Positions 27,765 through 36,390 are shown, counted from the first letter of the stretch. The stretch is 64,000 nucleotides of DNA from Flavobacterium solisilvae (GCF_012911605.1 NZ_JAAMPT010000209.1:248001-312000); one strand, 5' to 3'. The notes: generated from the letters alone by a model not told the origin. Numbers and translations: made by a program.

Positions 27765-29111
27765 TTACTTCTTTTTCTTCTTTGCAGCTCGAGCTTTCAA
27801 AATATTTCTATTAACAGAAGAACTCGTTTTCTTTTTGGTTTTTGATGGTCCGCCAAGATTTACTTTTTTGTTTTTAGCAATTTTTTCATGAAAAGACGCA
27901 CCACCTTCCAGTTTTGGTTTTTTCATTAAAAACTTCATTTTCTTTTTCTTGTCTTTTTCAAATTCAAGTAATCTTTCGGCAATCTCAATTCCTTCAGGCA
28001 TTTCAATGAAATCAATTTCTTTTTCCATCAAAACTTCTGCTTCAATCATGATTTCTTCTTCCCGCGGACTGATTAAACTGATAGCAACACCTGATTTATC
28101 AGCACGACCAGTTCGACCAATTCTGTGGATATATTGTTCTGGAATTTCAGGGAATTCTACGTTGATAACATGCGAAATATCCGAAATATCCAAACCTCTA
28201 GCCATAACATCGGTAGTCACAATTCCTCTAATTTGGCTTTCGCGGAAAGAAGCCATCGTTTGCAAACGATAGTTTTGAGATTTATTAGAATGAATTATTC
28301 CAAATTGCTCCGGATAAATTTCTTCCAATTTATCGGCTAATAAATCGGCCGTTTTTTTGTTGTTTACAAAAAGTAAAACACGTTCAAAAGCTTCGTCTTC
28401 AAGTAACGAAGCAATCAAATTTATTTTGGTCAAAAAGTTAGGAACTTTATAACCTAATTGTTCGATTTTTTCCAAAGGCGTTCCGCTTGGAGCCAAAGAA
28501 ACTTCTTCGGGAAACTCAAAATATTCTTCCAGCATTTCATCAACTTCGTCAGTCATTGTTGCCGAAAAAAGTATATTTTGACGTTTATTTCGCAACATCG
28601 ATAGGATAGAAGTGATTTGAAATCGAAATCCTTGATTTAAAATTTCGTCAAATTCGTCAATGACTAATTTTTGCAAAGCATCAAAGCGAACCACATTGTC
28701 CATTGCCAAATCCATTACACGTCCAGGCGTTCCAACCAAAATATCAATACCTTGATAAACCGCAGTTTTTTGAGTATTAATATTTACACCACCATAAACT
28801 CCAAGCGTTCTAACCGACATATATTGTGTCAATTTTTCCACTTCGGCGGCAACTTGAACAACCAATTCTCTTGTTGGAACCAATATTAAAACTCGTGGCG
28901 TATCCGTTGCAGCAAATTTCCATTGTTTTAAAATAGGAAGTAAGTAAGCAAAGGTTTTTCCTGTTCCGGTTTGTGCAATTCCCATCACGTCACGTCCAGA
29001 CATTACAACTGGAAATGCTCTTTCCTGAATAGGAGTTGGCGTTGTCAATCCCAATTCGTCAATAGCTTTTTGTAATGATTTCGGTAAATTAAACTGTTCA
29101 AACGTGTTCAT
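27765..29111 (-). CDS. DEAD-box RNA helicase
   Basis: The start at MNTFEQFNLPKSLQKAI (29111) fits the family; an upstream in-frame ATG (29165) would add 18 unsupported residues. The 448-residue protein has the Q motif, Walker A TGTGKT, VIDEFDE (a D-E-F-D variant of DEAD), SAT, and HRIGRTGR. The C-terminal tail is Lys-rich (about 380-448) and would bind RNA. Likely roles are ribosome assembly or mRNA remodelling, especially in the cold. Confidence 0.9.
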   Translation of the reverse strand: MNTFEQFNLPKSLQKAIDELGLTTPTPIQERAFPVVMSGRDVMGIAQTGTGKTFAYLLPILKQWKFAATDTPRVLILVPTRELVVQVAAEVEKLTQYMSVRTLGVYGGVNINTQKTAVYQGIDILVGTPGRVMDLAMDNVVRFDALQKLVIDEFDEILNQGFRFQITSILSMLRNKRQNILFSATMTDEVDEMLEEYFEFPEEVSLAPSGTPLEKIEQLGYKVPNFLTKINLIASLLEDEAFERVLLFVNNKKTADLLADKLEEIYPEQFGIIHSNKSQNYRLQTMASFRESQIRGIVTTDVMARGLDISDISHVINVEFPEIPEQYIHRIGRTGRADKSGVAISLISPREEEIMIEAEVLMEKEIDFIEMPEGIEIAERLLEFEKDKKKKMKFLMKKPKLEGGASFHEKIAKNKKVNLGGPSKTKKKTSSSVNRNILKARAAKKKKK

Positions 29112-29168
29112 GGTTTCTGGAAATTTTTGCAAAGGTAGTAAATTCAAATTTGGTACTTTTTTCAATGA

Positions 29169-29200
29169 AAAAATCCCAAATCTGTAACGAAATGGGATTT
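29169..29200 (-). terminator. ndk terminator
   Basis: Arms AAATCCCA (29171-29178) and TGGGATTT (29193-29200); the minus-strand transcript then enters a T-run. It ends ndk just before the helicase start. Confidence 0.65.
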
Positions 29201-29214
29201 CTATGATTTCTATG

Positions 29215-29232
29215 ATATTTAATATTAAATAT
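29215..29232. repeat. 18-bp perfect AT-only palindrome
   Basis: ATATTTAATATTAAATAT equals its reverse complement, 14 nt beyond the ndk stop. It uses the same words as the palindrome at 20145-20162. Confidence 0.5.
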
Positions 29233-29245
29233 CTAATATCTAAAA

Positions 29246-29665
29246 TTAGAATTGTTCTCTTCCAGCAAAGTGAAATGCACCTTCAATAGCTGCATTTTCG
29301 TCGCTATCAGAACCGTGAACAGCATTTTCTCCAATAGAAGTTGCATATTTTTTACGGATTGTACCTTCAGCAGCATCAGCAGGATTTGTAGCACCAATTA
29401 ACGTTCTGAAATCCTCAACAGCATTTTCTTTTTCAAGAATAGCTGCAACGATTGGTCCGCGAGTCATAAACTCAACCAATTCACCAAAGAAAGGTCTTTC
29501 AGCGTGAACAGCATAAAATTTTTGAGCGTCAGCTACCGTTAATTGCGTTAATTTCATCGCTACAATTCTGAAACCACCTTCAGTAATCATATTTAAAATT
29601 CCACCGATGTGTCCGTTTTCAACAGCATCTGGTTTAATCATAGTAAAAGTTCTGTTTGTTGCCAT
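29246..29665 (-). CDS. ndk: Nucleoside diphosphate kinase
   Basis: A 139-residue, full-length enzyme that transfers phosphate between nucleoside tri- and diphosphates through a phosphohistidine. The active-site histidine is in [12 protein letters not shown], and the N-terminal [13 protein letters not shown] is canonical. It is a single-gene unit with a promoter at 29695-29725 and a terminator at 29169-29200. Confidence 0.97.
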   Translation of the reverse strand: MATNRTFTMIKPDAVENGHIGGILNMITEGGFRIVAMKLTQLTVADAQKFYAVHAERPFFGELVEFMTRGPIVAAILEKENAVEDFRTLIGATNPADAAEGTIRKKYATSIGENAVHGSDSDENAAIEGAFHFAGREQF

Positions 29666-29694
29666 TTTTTTGAATGATTTTTTTAATTCGGGTG

Positions 29695-29725
29695 CAAAAG
29701 TAGTGTTATTTTTTCAAATTCTAAA
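29695..29725 (-). promoter_or_regulatory. ndk promoter
   Basis: On the minus strand TTTA (29725-29722), exactly 19 nt, then TACTTTTG (29702-29695). The -7 box is perfect and the -33 box has one mismatch. The predicted 5' UTR is about 25 nt. Confidence 0.5.
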
Positions 29726-29768
29726 AAGATTATTCATTTGAAACGAAAGGCTTGCGAATTTTTGGGTT

Positions 29769-29873
29769 CCATTTTCCTGCTTTTCGTTTCAATCTGTCAT
29801 TGCGAGGAACGAAGCAATCTCATAATCAAATATTCGATTAGCAATGACAGGATTTCCACTTCAATCAGGGTTA
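29769..29873. repeat. Dispersed palindromic repeat, copy A (variable core)
   Basis: A 105-bp element. The left box (29769-29795, including TTCCTGC and TTCGTT) and right box (29849-29873, including GGATTTCCACTTC and ATCAGGGTTA) are nearly identical to boxes at 62666-62692 and 62751-62775. The core here pairs by TGTCATTGC/GCAATGACA (29795-29803 with 29841-29849) and differs completely from the other copy. The core resembles the widespread TCATTGCGAGG-type palindromic repeat. It lies between bshC and ndk, with no coding potential. Confidence 0.75.
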
Positions 29874-29912
29874 TTTAGGAAACCATTTTTGTATAGTAAG
29901 CTCTTTTAAAAA

Positions 29913-31502
29913 TCAAAAAACAATAACCTTAAATTCCTGTTCCAAAGGTTTTAATTCGTTCAATAATCGTTGAATTAAATCATCACCAAACTCAAGATAA
30001 AATTCTGAGAAATTGTTTTTTCGTTCCTGTAAACCTTGATTAGGAAACAATTCATCTTGAATTTGTTTCATGCGTTGCAATTGGTCAGCAAGTTTTCTTT
30101 TTTCGGCTTTCAGTAAACGTTTTTCAAGATTGTCTAAACCTTTTGTTTGCTTGACTTCCTGAGCTTTTACCGCATTTTTAAACGAAATATCAGTTTGTTC
30201 CGCAATCGAATAAAGATTTTCAAATTGTTGTTTCAAAAACTCTTTTTGAGCCGAAAAATCAATATTAAAATTAGAGATTTCTTTTGTTTTATTATTCAAA
30301 AGTTCGTTTTGCTTTTGAAACAAATCAGCCATTTTTAAATTCAATTTCTGAGCTTTTTCGATTTGCTTTTTTGTCGCTAATAAAACCGAATTTCGTACTA
30401 AAAGTATCGGAAACGGAACAGCATTCGCTTCAAAATTAGATTTCAATTCTAGCCAATAGGCAATTTCGCCTCCACCGCCAATGTAGCATAAGTTTGGCAA
30501 AATAACTTCTTGATATAAAGGACGTAAAATTACATTTGGGCTAAATCTTTCCGGATGATTTTCTAATTCTGCTAGAATTTCATCTTTTGTGAAACTGATT
30601 TCAGTATTGTTTACGGCAAAAATGTTATCCTCAAAAACAATACGTTCTCTAAGATTGTCCTGAATGTAAAAAAGATTAATTTCTCTTGGATTTACTTGAA
30701 TATTGTAGCTTTCCAAAAGTTTTGACGTTTCATTTACTTTCTGAAAAGAAACTTGTTCCGTTAATTCTCTTTCGACATAAGGAGCAAATATTTTTTTCAA
30801 ATCAACATCATCGCCATCAATAATCACTAAACCTTCATTTTGGAACAATTCATTCGCTAGAAATCGGGTTGCATCAGTTAGATTATGGTGTTCTAAGTAT
30901 GATTTTTGGAATAAATCTTTCAAATAGTTAGCATTATTTCCAATGCCTAATTCTTTTTCAAAAACTTCAAAAACTTCCTCTAAACCATTGGTAGATAAAC
31001 GTCCAACTGGTCCAGAAGTTTCTTTGTTCCAACTGATTTTTTTTCCTTTAAAAACAAAATGATTGATTTCTTCAAAATCATGATCTTCCGTTGCCATCCA
31101 ATAAATTGGTACAAAATTGTAACTCGGATAGTTTGCCTTTAATTGTTTACACAAATTTATCGTAGAGATAATTTTGTACAAAAAATACAACGGACCAGAA
31201 AATAAATTCAATTGATGTCCAGTTGTTATGGTAAACGTTTTATCGCTTTTTAACAACTGAATATTACTTTTTGTAAACTCCGATGTTTTTGTTGAGCGGT
31301 ATTGTTTTTGCAACGAATTAACCAAAACTTCTCTTTTTTCAAAAGGGAAATTTTGTTGTTTTTCTTCAAGCTGCAAAAGGAAATTTTCTAACTTCGGACT
31401 ACGATGGTATAACGATTGTAATGCAGGATTTTCATCTAAATACTCAACGATGAGTTTAGAAAAATACCCCGATTTTTGATAACTAATACAGTCGATGTCC
31501 AT
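29913..31502 (-). CDS. bshC: Bacillithiol biosynthesis cysteine-adding enzyme
   Basis: This 529-residue protein fits BshC along its length, with motifs TTGHQLNLFSGPLYFLYK (about 92-109), IYWMATEDHDFEEI and PNLCYIGGGGEIAYWLE, and a C-terminal coiled coil near 375-480. BshC joins cysteine to GlcN-malate in the last step of bacillithiol synthesis, so this organism probably uses bacillithiol as a low-molecular-weight thiol. BshA and BshB are not in the window. The lipoprotein gene upstream ends 9 nt before the start and may be co-transcribed. Confidence 0.93.
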   Translation of the reverse strand: MDIDCISYQKSGYFSKLIVEYLDENPALQSLYHRSPKLENFLLQLEEKQQNFPFEKREVLVNSLQKQYRSTKTSEFTKSNIQLLKSDKTFTITTGHQLNLFSGPLYFLYKIISTINLCKQLKANYPSYNFVPIYWMATEDHDFEEINHFVFKGKKISWNKETSGPVGRLSTNGLEEVFEVFEKELGIGNNANYLKDLFQKSYLEHHNLTDATRFLANELFQNEGLVIIDGDDVDLKKIFAPYVERELTEQVSFQKVNETSKLLESYNIQVNPREINLFYIQDNLRERIVFEDNIFAVNNTEISFTKDEILAELENHPERFSPNVILRPLYQEVILPNLCYIGGGGEIAYWLELKSNFEANAVPFPILLVRNSVLLATKKQIEKAQKLNLKMADLFQKQNELLNNKTKEISNFNIDFSAQKEFLKQQFENLYSIAEQTDISFKNAVKAQEVKQTKGLDNLEKRLLKAEKRKLADQLQRMKQIQDELFPNQGLQERKNNFSEFYLEFGDDLIQRLLNELKPLEQEFKVIVF

Positions 31503-31511
31503 ACTTTTTGA

Positions 31512-32486
31512 TTATTGTGCTACGATAAAACTACCTAAAAGATAATCATCGCCAAGATAGAAATCACTATTTCCTTTTTTCAAAGTTACTTTTTTCAAGC
31601 GAACAATATGTCTAAAACCAACGCCGCCAAGTCCATCAGTATTTGTGGTTACTTCAATAATTCCAGATACATTTTCAACACCATCAACGGCATTCCATTC
31701 TTGAGTTACAGCTGGAAAATCTGGTGGCGAAGTTGAACACAAAAAGGCATCGTTAACTGCTCCATTGTAAAGCTTGTAGCTTAGTGTATTTGATGTATTA
31801 ATTAAAGCTGTTCTTGGTGTGGTTGTAACCGTGTTTTCAAATAAGGTTGCATAGTTTGCTGTATTTAGGGTTAGCAACTCGCTTCCGCTAATGTTGAAAA
31901 CTCTATTGTCACAAGAACTTTTTTGAGCATTTTCACTAAATCCTAAAGGCAATTGTGTAGCAGTTGTGTTGTAATTTCCAAAAACATAAGTTTCATAAGT
32001 TTGAACTCCATTTGGTTTTTCAAAAGTGATATTTTTAAAAACAATATAATGTCTGTAACCTGTAATTCTAGTTGCGCCAGTCGTTTGATTGGTAGACTTT
32101 ATAGCGGTTGTAGTAATTTGAATGGTTCCAGCAATAGCATTCCATTCTTCTTGCAAACTTGGATTTGCGTCAGGAATAGTTGGACAAATATTATCCGCAG
32201 AGATATTTCCATTATATTGACGATATTTTACTCTAACAGGAAATGTTCCAGTTTCTGAAATAGCGACACTAATTGGTGTACCTTCTGGTGTTTGGTCATT
32301 AGCAAAAGTTTCCGCAGGAATTTCTATCAAAAGCATTTCGCTGTCTTTAATTTTGTAAACAACATCTTTTGAAGTACATTTAGTAGCGGTAACTTCTGTA
32401 AAATCAATGTTTTCAACTTCTAAATCACCGTCATCACATGCATTTATTACAAAACCTAACAAAAAAAGAGCTAATAATCGTTTCAT
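31512..32486 (-). CDS. Lipoprotein with two tandem homologous domains
   Basis: The start is set at MKRLLALFLLGFVINAC (32486), giving a proper lipobox with Cys17; the 7 upstream codons add nothing. The 324-residue protein contains an internal duplication. Residues about 37-171 and 192-320 share the order YNG, Cys, a QEEWNA/TQEWNA motif, an ITTT/VTT strand, GYRH/GFRH and a K-rich strand. Function is unknown. It is probably anchored at the outer membrane facing the periplasm or surface. No family name is assigned. Confidence 0.75.
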   Translation of the reverse strand: MKRLLALFLLGFVINACDDGDLEVENIDFTEVTATKCTSKDVVYKIKDSEMLLIEIPAETFANDQTPEGTPISVAISETGTFPVRVKYRQYNGNISADNICPTIPDANPSLQEEWNAIAGTIQITTTAIKSTNQTTGATRITGYRHYIVFKNITFEKPNGVQTYETYVFGNYNTTATQLPLGFSENAQKSSCDNRVFNISGSELLTLNTANYATLFENTVTTTPRTALINTSNTLSYKLYNGAVNDAFLCSTSPPDFPAVTQEWNAVDGVENVSGIIEVTTNTDGLGGVGFRHIVRLKKVTLKKGNSDFYLGDDYLLGSFIVAQ

Positions 32487-32567
32487 CGCAAATATATTTT
32501 GAAGCAAAAATAAAGTTTTTTAGTTCAATACTAAATCTTTTATCATTTATTTAGGAGAAGGACTTTT

Positions 32568-32575
32568 TATATTTG
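32568..32575 (+). promoter_or_regulatory. -7 box abutting the desulfurase start codon
   Basis: TATATTTG is a perfect TAnnTTTG box ending 4 nt before the ATG at 32580. Transcription would begin at or next to the start codon, suggesting a leaderless message. Confidence 0.45.
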
Positions 32576-32579
32576 CAAC

Positions 32580-33701
32580 ATGAAAAAAGTTTATTTAGAT
32601 AATGCAGCTACAACACCAATCCGTCAAGAAGTTATTGATGAAATGGTAAAAGTGATGCAACTAGAATATGGAAATCCTTCGTCAACCCATAGTATTGGAA
32701 GAAGTGCAAAAGCAATTATAGAAAGTTCGAGAAAGACGATTGCTAAACTTTTGCATTGCCAAGCTTCAGAAATATTGTTTACCTCAAGTGCTACGGAAGC
32801 GACCAATTGGATTTTGAGAAGTGCTGTTCGTGATTATGGAATAAAACGAATTATTACGTCAAAAATTGAGCATCACGCAACGCTTTACACCATTCAGGCA
32901 TTGGAAAAAGAGTTTAATATAGTTGTTGATTATGTGAAAACGCTTCCAGATGGAAATTTGGATTATGCTCATTTGGAAGAATTATTGAAAAGCAAAATGC
33001 CAACTTTGGTTTCGTTGATGCATGTAAATAATGAAACTGGCGTAATCAATGATAGCAAAAGAATAGGCGAGTTGTGTTATGAAAATAAGGTGTTGTTTCA
33101 TTGTGATACCGTTCAGTCAATTGGTAAAACCGAAATTAATTTAGCCGAATTGAAGGTAGATTTTTTGGTAGCTAGTGCGCATAAATTTCACGGACCAAAA
33201 GGCGTTGGTTTTGCTTTTGTAAAAAAAGGATTTGTTTTGCAACCAATATTATTTGGTGGCGAACAAGAAAAAGGTTGGCGCGCCGGAACCGAATCAGTGC
33301 ATCAAATTGCTGGAATGGCAAAAGCATTGGAATTGGCTTATCAAAATTTGGACGAAGAAAGAAAGTATATTGAAGAATTGAAAGCCTACTGTTTTGAGCA
33401 GTTGAAAGCTAATTTTTCTGAAGTAAAACAAAACGGAATAACTACTTTTTATAATATTTTAAATATATTATTACCATTTGATGAAACAAAAACAGCGATG
33501 ATTTTGTTTAATTTGGATATGAAAGGAATTGCGGTTTCTCGTGGAAGTGCTTGTCAAAGTGGAAGCCAAAAGCCGTCACATGTTTTAGCAGAAATGATTA
33601 CAGGAGAAGATTTGAAAAAGCCAAGTTTGAGAATTTCGTTCAGTCATTACAATACCAAAGAAGATATTGATATTTTAATTACTTGCTTGAAAGAGATTTA
33701 A
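32580..33701 (+). CDS. Cysteine desulfurase (NifS/IscS-like)
   Basis: This 373-residue PLP enzyme has the pyridoxal lysine Lys202 in SAHKFHGPKG and the sulfur-carrying cysteine in SRGSACQSGSQKPS near the C-terminus. It releases sulfur from cysteine for Fe-S clusters or thio-modification. No Fe-S scaffold genes are adjacent, so its acceptor is unknown. It ends at a strong bidirectional terminator. Confidence 0.92.
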   Translation: MKKVYLDNAATTPIRQEVIDEMVKVMQLEYGNPSSTHSIGRSAKAIIESSRKTIAKLLHCQASEILFTSSATEATNWILRSAVRDYGIKRIITSKIEHHATLYTIQALEKEFNIVVDYVKTLPDGNLDYAHLEELLKSKMPTLVSLMHVNNETGVINDSKRIGELCYENKVLFHCDTVQSIGKTEINLAELKVDFLVASAHKFHGPKGVGFAFVKKGFVLQPILFGGEQEKGWRAGTESVHQIAGMAKALELAYQNLDEERKYIEELKAYCFEQLKANFSEVKQNGITTFYNILNILLPFDETKTAMILFNLDMKGIAVSRGSACQSGSQKPSHVLAEMITGEDLKKPSLRISFSHYNTKEDIDILITCLKEI

Positions 33702-33708
33702 AACGATA

Positions 33709-33739
33709 AAAAAAACCGAAACTATGTTTCGGTTTTTTT
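33709..33739. terminator. Strong bidirectional terminator
   Basis: A perfect 14-bp stem (33709-33722 with 33726-33739) with a TAT loop, A-run on one side and T-run on the other. Shared by the convergent desulfurase and NlpC genes. Confidence 0.92.
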
Positions 33740-33740
33740 G

Positions 33741-34502
33741 TTATATAATTTTCTTGATTACACGAAGTCGATGAGTGTGTCTGTTTTGTTCTGCATTATA
33801 AATTCCAAGATGATCTAATCTATCAATGCGAACTTTTCCGCTGGAGTGAATGATGTAATTATTTTCCATGATAATACCAACATGGATGATTTTACCTTCT
33901 TCGTTATCAAAAAAAGCCAAATCGCCAGGTTCGCTTTCTTCAATGAAACTCAACGCATCGCCTTGAGTAGATTGTTGAGATGCATCGCGAAGCAATTTGT
34001 AACCGTTTAGTTTGTAAACCATTTGCGTAAAACCTGAACAATCAATTCCAAAAGGTGTTTTTCCACCCCAAAGATAAGGCGCATTTAAGTATTGATAAGC
34101 TGTTGCAATCAAATTTGATTTATCTTTAATTCCACTGATTTTCATTCCTTCAAATTCAAATCCTTCGATGTTTATTTCTGAATGATTTAAAAAAGAAAGC
34201 GATGCACCAAGCGGAATTGGGATAAACATATTTTTGGCATTGGTTACATATTCAACCAAATCAGCGTTTAAAATAACAGCATCCTTTGACAAATCAGTAT
34301 AGCTTTTTTCGGAAATAGTTTGATATTGTTTTGAATCAACCCAACCTTCATAATCATCAAATTGCAATTTGATTTTTGCCCATTGATTTTGTCTTTCTAA
34401 AATTTCAAAATGCTCGCCAAATAATACCTGTGAAACGATTTCGCTTCGATCACTCGGTTCGGCTCTTAAAGGAATTATAGCAAGGTTACAAATGGCAAAC
34501 AT
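33741..34502 (-). CDS. NlpC/P60 peptidoglycan hydrolase with SH3-like domain
   Basis: This 253-residue protein has an N-terminal bacterial SH3-like domain (about 1-65, ending GWVDSKQY) and an NlpC/P60 domain with catalytic Cys155 (GIDCSGF) and histidine in HVGIIM. Such enzymes cut the gamma-D-Glu-diaminopimelate bond of peptide stems. No signal peptide is visible, suggesting recycling of muropeptides in the cytoplasm or a non-classical route. Confidence 0.88.
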   Translation of the reverse strand: MFAICNLAIIPLRAEPSDRSEIVSQVLFGEHFEILERQNQWAKIKLQFDDYEGWVDSKQYQTISEKSYTDLSKDAVILNADLVEYVTNAKNMFIPIPLGASLSFLNHSEINIEGFEFEGMKISGIKDKSNLIATAYQYLNAPYLWGGKTPFGIDCSGFTQMVYKLNGYKLLRDASQQSTQGDALSFIEESEPGDLAFFDNEEGKIIHVGIIMENNYIIHSSGKVRIDRLDHLGIYNAEQNRHTHRLRVIKKII

Positions 34503-34526
34503 CTACTAAATGAATTATGAATGGTA

Positions 34527-34569
34527 AATTACGAATTATGAATTGTCTCGTAATTCATAATTCGTAATT
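34527..34569. repeat. 18-bp inverted repeat of TTACGAATTATG words
   Basis: Arms 34527-34544 and 34552-34569 (AATTACGAATTATGAATT and its reverse complement) match perfectly around a 7-nt loop. It lies after the thiolase stop and may aid termination. Confidence 0.6.
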
Positions 34570-34578
34570 CGTAATTTT

Positions 34579-35757
34579 TTAAGCTCTTTCGATTACAATA
34601 GCAGAAGCACCGCCACCGCCATTACAAATAGCTGCAGCACCGATTTTTGCATTGTTTTGTTCTAAAACATTAATTAAGGTTACAATAATTCTCGCACCAG
34701 AGCAACCCAGCGGATGTCCGAGAGAAACTGCACCACCATTAACGTTTACTTTATCGTTTTCTAAACCTAATATTTTGGCATTTGCTAATCCAACTACAGA
34801 AAAAGCTTCGTTAAATTCAAAATAATCAACATCAGAAATTGACATTCCTGCTTTGTCTAAGGCGATTGGTAAAGCTTTTGCTGGAGCAGTTGTAAACCAT
34901 TTTGGTTCTTGTGCTGCATCTGCATACGATTTGATATAAGCCAAAGGTTTTATACCCAAAGATAGGGCTTTTTCTTCGCTCATTAAGACTAATGCTGCCG
35001 CACCATCATTAATTGTTGAAGCATTAGCGGCTGTAACAGTTCCGTCTTTAGTGAAAACAGCGTTAAGAGTTGGTATCTTGTCTAATTTTACGTTAGTGAA
35101 TTCTTCATCTTTAGCAAAAATGATTGGTTCGCCACGTCTTTGTGGAATTGAAACAGGAATTACTTCGTTGTCAAATTTTCCTTCTGCCCAAGCTTTTGCC
35201 GAACGTTCATATGACTGAATAGCGAAAGCATCTTGTTCTTCACGACTGATATTGTATTCGGTTGCACATAAATCGGCACAAACTCCCATGGCATTTCCAT
35301 CATAAGCATCGGTTAAACCGTCTTTTTGCATTCCGTCAACTAATGAAGTTGGTCCAAATTTCACACCGTTTCTCATGTGTACATAATGAGGAATTAAGCT
35401 CATATTTTCCATTCCACCAGCAACTACAACTTCAGCATCACCATTCATGATGGCTTGTGCACCTTGCATTACCGCTTTCATTCCCGAAGCACAAACTTTG
35501 TTTACTGTTGTAGTAGGAATTGTATTTGGTAAACCTGCAAAAAGCGTTGCTTGAGTTGCTGGAGCTTGTCCAACACCAGCTTGGATAACATTACCCATTA
35601 ATACTTCATCTACTAAATTCGGATCTAAATTTATTTTTTCTAAAGCACCTTTTATAGCTGCTGCACCCAATTGTGGAGCAGTAACTGAAGATAAACTTCC
35701 CATAAAACTTCCTATTGGAGTTCTAACAGCCGATACTATAACTACTTTTTTACTCAT
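34579..35757 (-). CDS. Acetyl-CoA acetyltransferase (thiolase)
   Basis: The start is set at MSKKVVIVSAVRTPIG (35757); the 20 upstream codons are not thiolase-like. The 392-residue enzyme has the acyl-enzyme Cys89 (NKVCASGMKAV), a second catalytic His in FNEAFSVVG, and GHPLGCSGARI near the end. It condenses or cleaves acetoacetyl-CoA, for ketone, fatty-acid or leucine catabolism. HMG-CoA lyase elsewhere in the window would supply acetoacetate, so the two may share a pathway. Confidence 0.94.
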   Translation of the reverse strand: MSKKVVIVSAVRTPIGSFMGSLSSVTAPQLGAAAIKGALEKINLDPNLVDEVLMGNVIQAGVGQAPATQATLFAGLPNTIPTTTVNKVCASGMKAVMQGAQAIMNGDAEVVVAGGMENMSLIPHYVHMRNGVKFGPTSLVDGMQKDGLTDAYDGNAMGVCADLCATEYNISREEQDAFAIQSYERSAKAWAEGKFDNEVIPVSIPQRRGEPIIFAKDEEFTNVKLDKIPTLNAVFTKDGTVTAANASTINDGAAALVLMSEEKALSLGIKPLAYIKSYADAAQEPKWFTTAPAKALPIALDKAGMSISDVDYFEFNEAFSVVGLANAKILGLENDKVNVNGGAVSLGHPLGCSGARIIVTLINVLEQNNAKIGAAAICNGGGGASAIVIERA

Positions 35758-35781
35758 AATAATTGTTGTTTGTTTGTCCTG

Positions 35782-35789
35782 CAAATCTA
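35782..35789 (-). promoter_or_regulatory. -7 box for the thiolase gene
   Basis: Minus strand TAGATTTG matches TAnnTTTG, 24 nt before the start. Confidence 0.35.
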
Positions 35790-35932
35790 AACTTTTATTA
35801 CAAATTATGGAATTCAATCCTTAATAAATCTTCAATTGATGTTGATTAACAAAAATATGAATTAGCTAGTGTGTTGATAGTGAAGTTTTTTAGAATTAAT
35901 TTAAAAATATTAATAAAAAAAGGCTTGAAATA

Positions 35933-35964
35933 GTTGTAAATTATAGAATGTTAAATTACATTTG
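35933..35964 (+). promoter_or_regulatory. Promoter of the tRNA cluster
   Basis: TTG at 35933-35935, 21 nt spacer, TACATTTG at 35957-35964. The -7 box is perfect. It lies 45 nt upstream of tRNA-Ser. The rest of the roughly 250-bp gap shows no coding frame. Confidence 0.5.
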
Positions 35965-36009
35965 CAACCGCTTAAAGAAAAAGTTCTTATTACAATATTG
36001 AAAATTTAG

Positions 36010-36092
36010 GAGAGGTGCCGGAGTGGTAACGGAGCAGATTGCTAATCTGTCGACGGGTAACCGTCGCCAGGGTTCGAGTCCCTGTCTCTCCG
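36010..36092 (+). tRNA. tRNA-Ser (GCT)
   Basis: The acceptor stem GGAGAGG pairs with TCTCTCC (one G-U). The anticodon loop TTGCTAA gives GCT, reading AGC/AGU. The long variable arm (GACGGGTAACCGTC) is typical of class II tRNA. The T-loop GGTTCGAGTCC is present. The CCA end is not encoded. Confidence 0.95.
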
Positions 36093-36099
36093 CTTTTTT

Positions 36100-36174
36100 C
36101 GGGGTGTAGCGTAGCCCGGTTATCGCGCCTGCTTTGGGAGCAGGAGGTCGCAGGTTCGAATCCTGCCACCCCGA
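36100..36174 (+). tRNA. tRNA-Pro (TGG)
   Basis: Acceptor CGGGGTG/CACCCCG, anticodon loop TTTGGGA with anticodon TGG (reads CCN), T-arm GCAGGTTCGAATCCTGC. The first C is the usual C1 of proline tRNAs. CCA is not encoded. It is 7 nt after tRNA-Ser. Confidence 0.95.
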
Positions 36175-36205
36175 CAAAATTGTAAAAGAAAATATCTAAG
36201 AGCTT

Positions 36206-36279
36206 GGTCTCATAGCTCAGCTGGATAGAGCAACTGCCTTCTAAGCAGTAGGTCGAAGGTTCGAATCCTTCTGAGATCA
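36206..36279 (+). tRNA. tRNA-Arg (TCT)
   Basis: Acceptor GGTCTCA/TGAGATC, anticodon stem ACTGC/GCAGT with loop CTTCTAA, anticodon TCT (reads AGA/AGG), T-arm GAAGGTTCGAATCCTTC. CCA is not encoded. Last of the three-tRNA unit. Confidence 0.95.
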
Positions 36280-36280
36280 C

Positions 36281-36313
36281 AAAAAATCCCTTGATTTTTT
36301 CAAGGGATTTTTT
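36281..36313 (+). terminator. Terminator of the tRNA cluster
   Basis: 14-bp stem (36281-36294 with 36300-36313), starting 2 nt after tRNA-Arg and ending in a T-run. Confidence 0.9.
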
Positions 36314-36356
36314 GTTTTATAACAATTCGTAAAATTTATTAGAAAAGAGAAAGCAT

Positions 36357-36384
36357 AAAAAAAGCCGAGTTTTAGCTCGGCTTT
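36357..36384 (-). terminator. Terminator of the OmpA-like gene
   Basis: AAAGCCGAG (36361-36369) pairs with CTCGGCTTT (36376-36384); a T-run follows on the minus strand. Confidence 0.85.
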
Positions 36385-36390
36385 ATATTT

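Noticed and set aside
35956..36280. Open frames on the minus strand across the tRNA cluster
   Set aside because: They are shadows of the three tRNA genes and contain no recognisable protein motifs.
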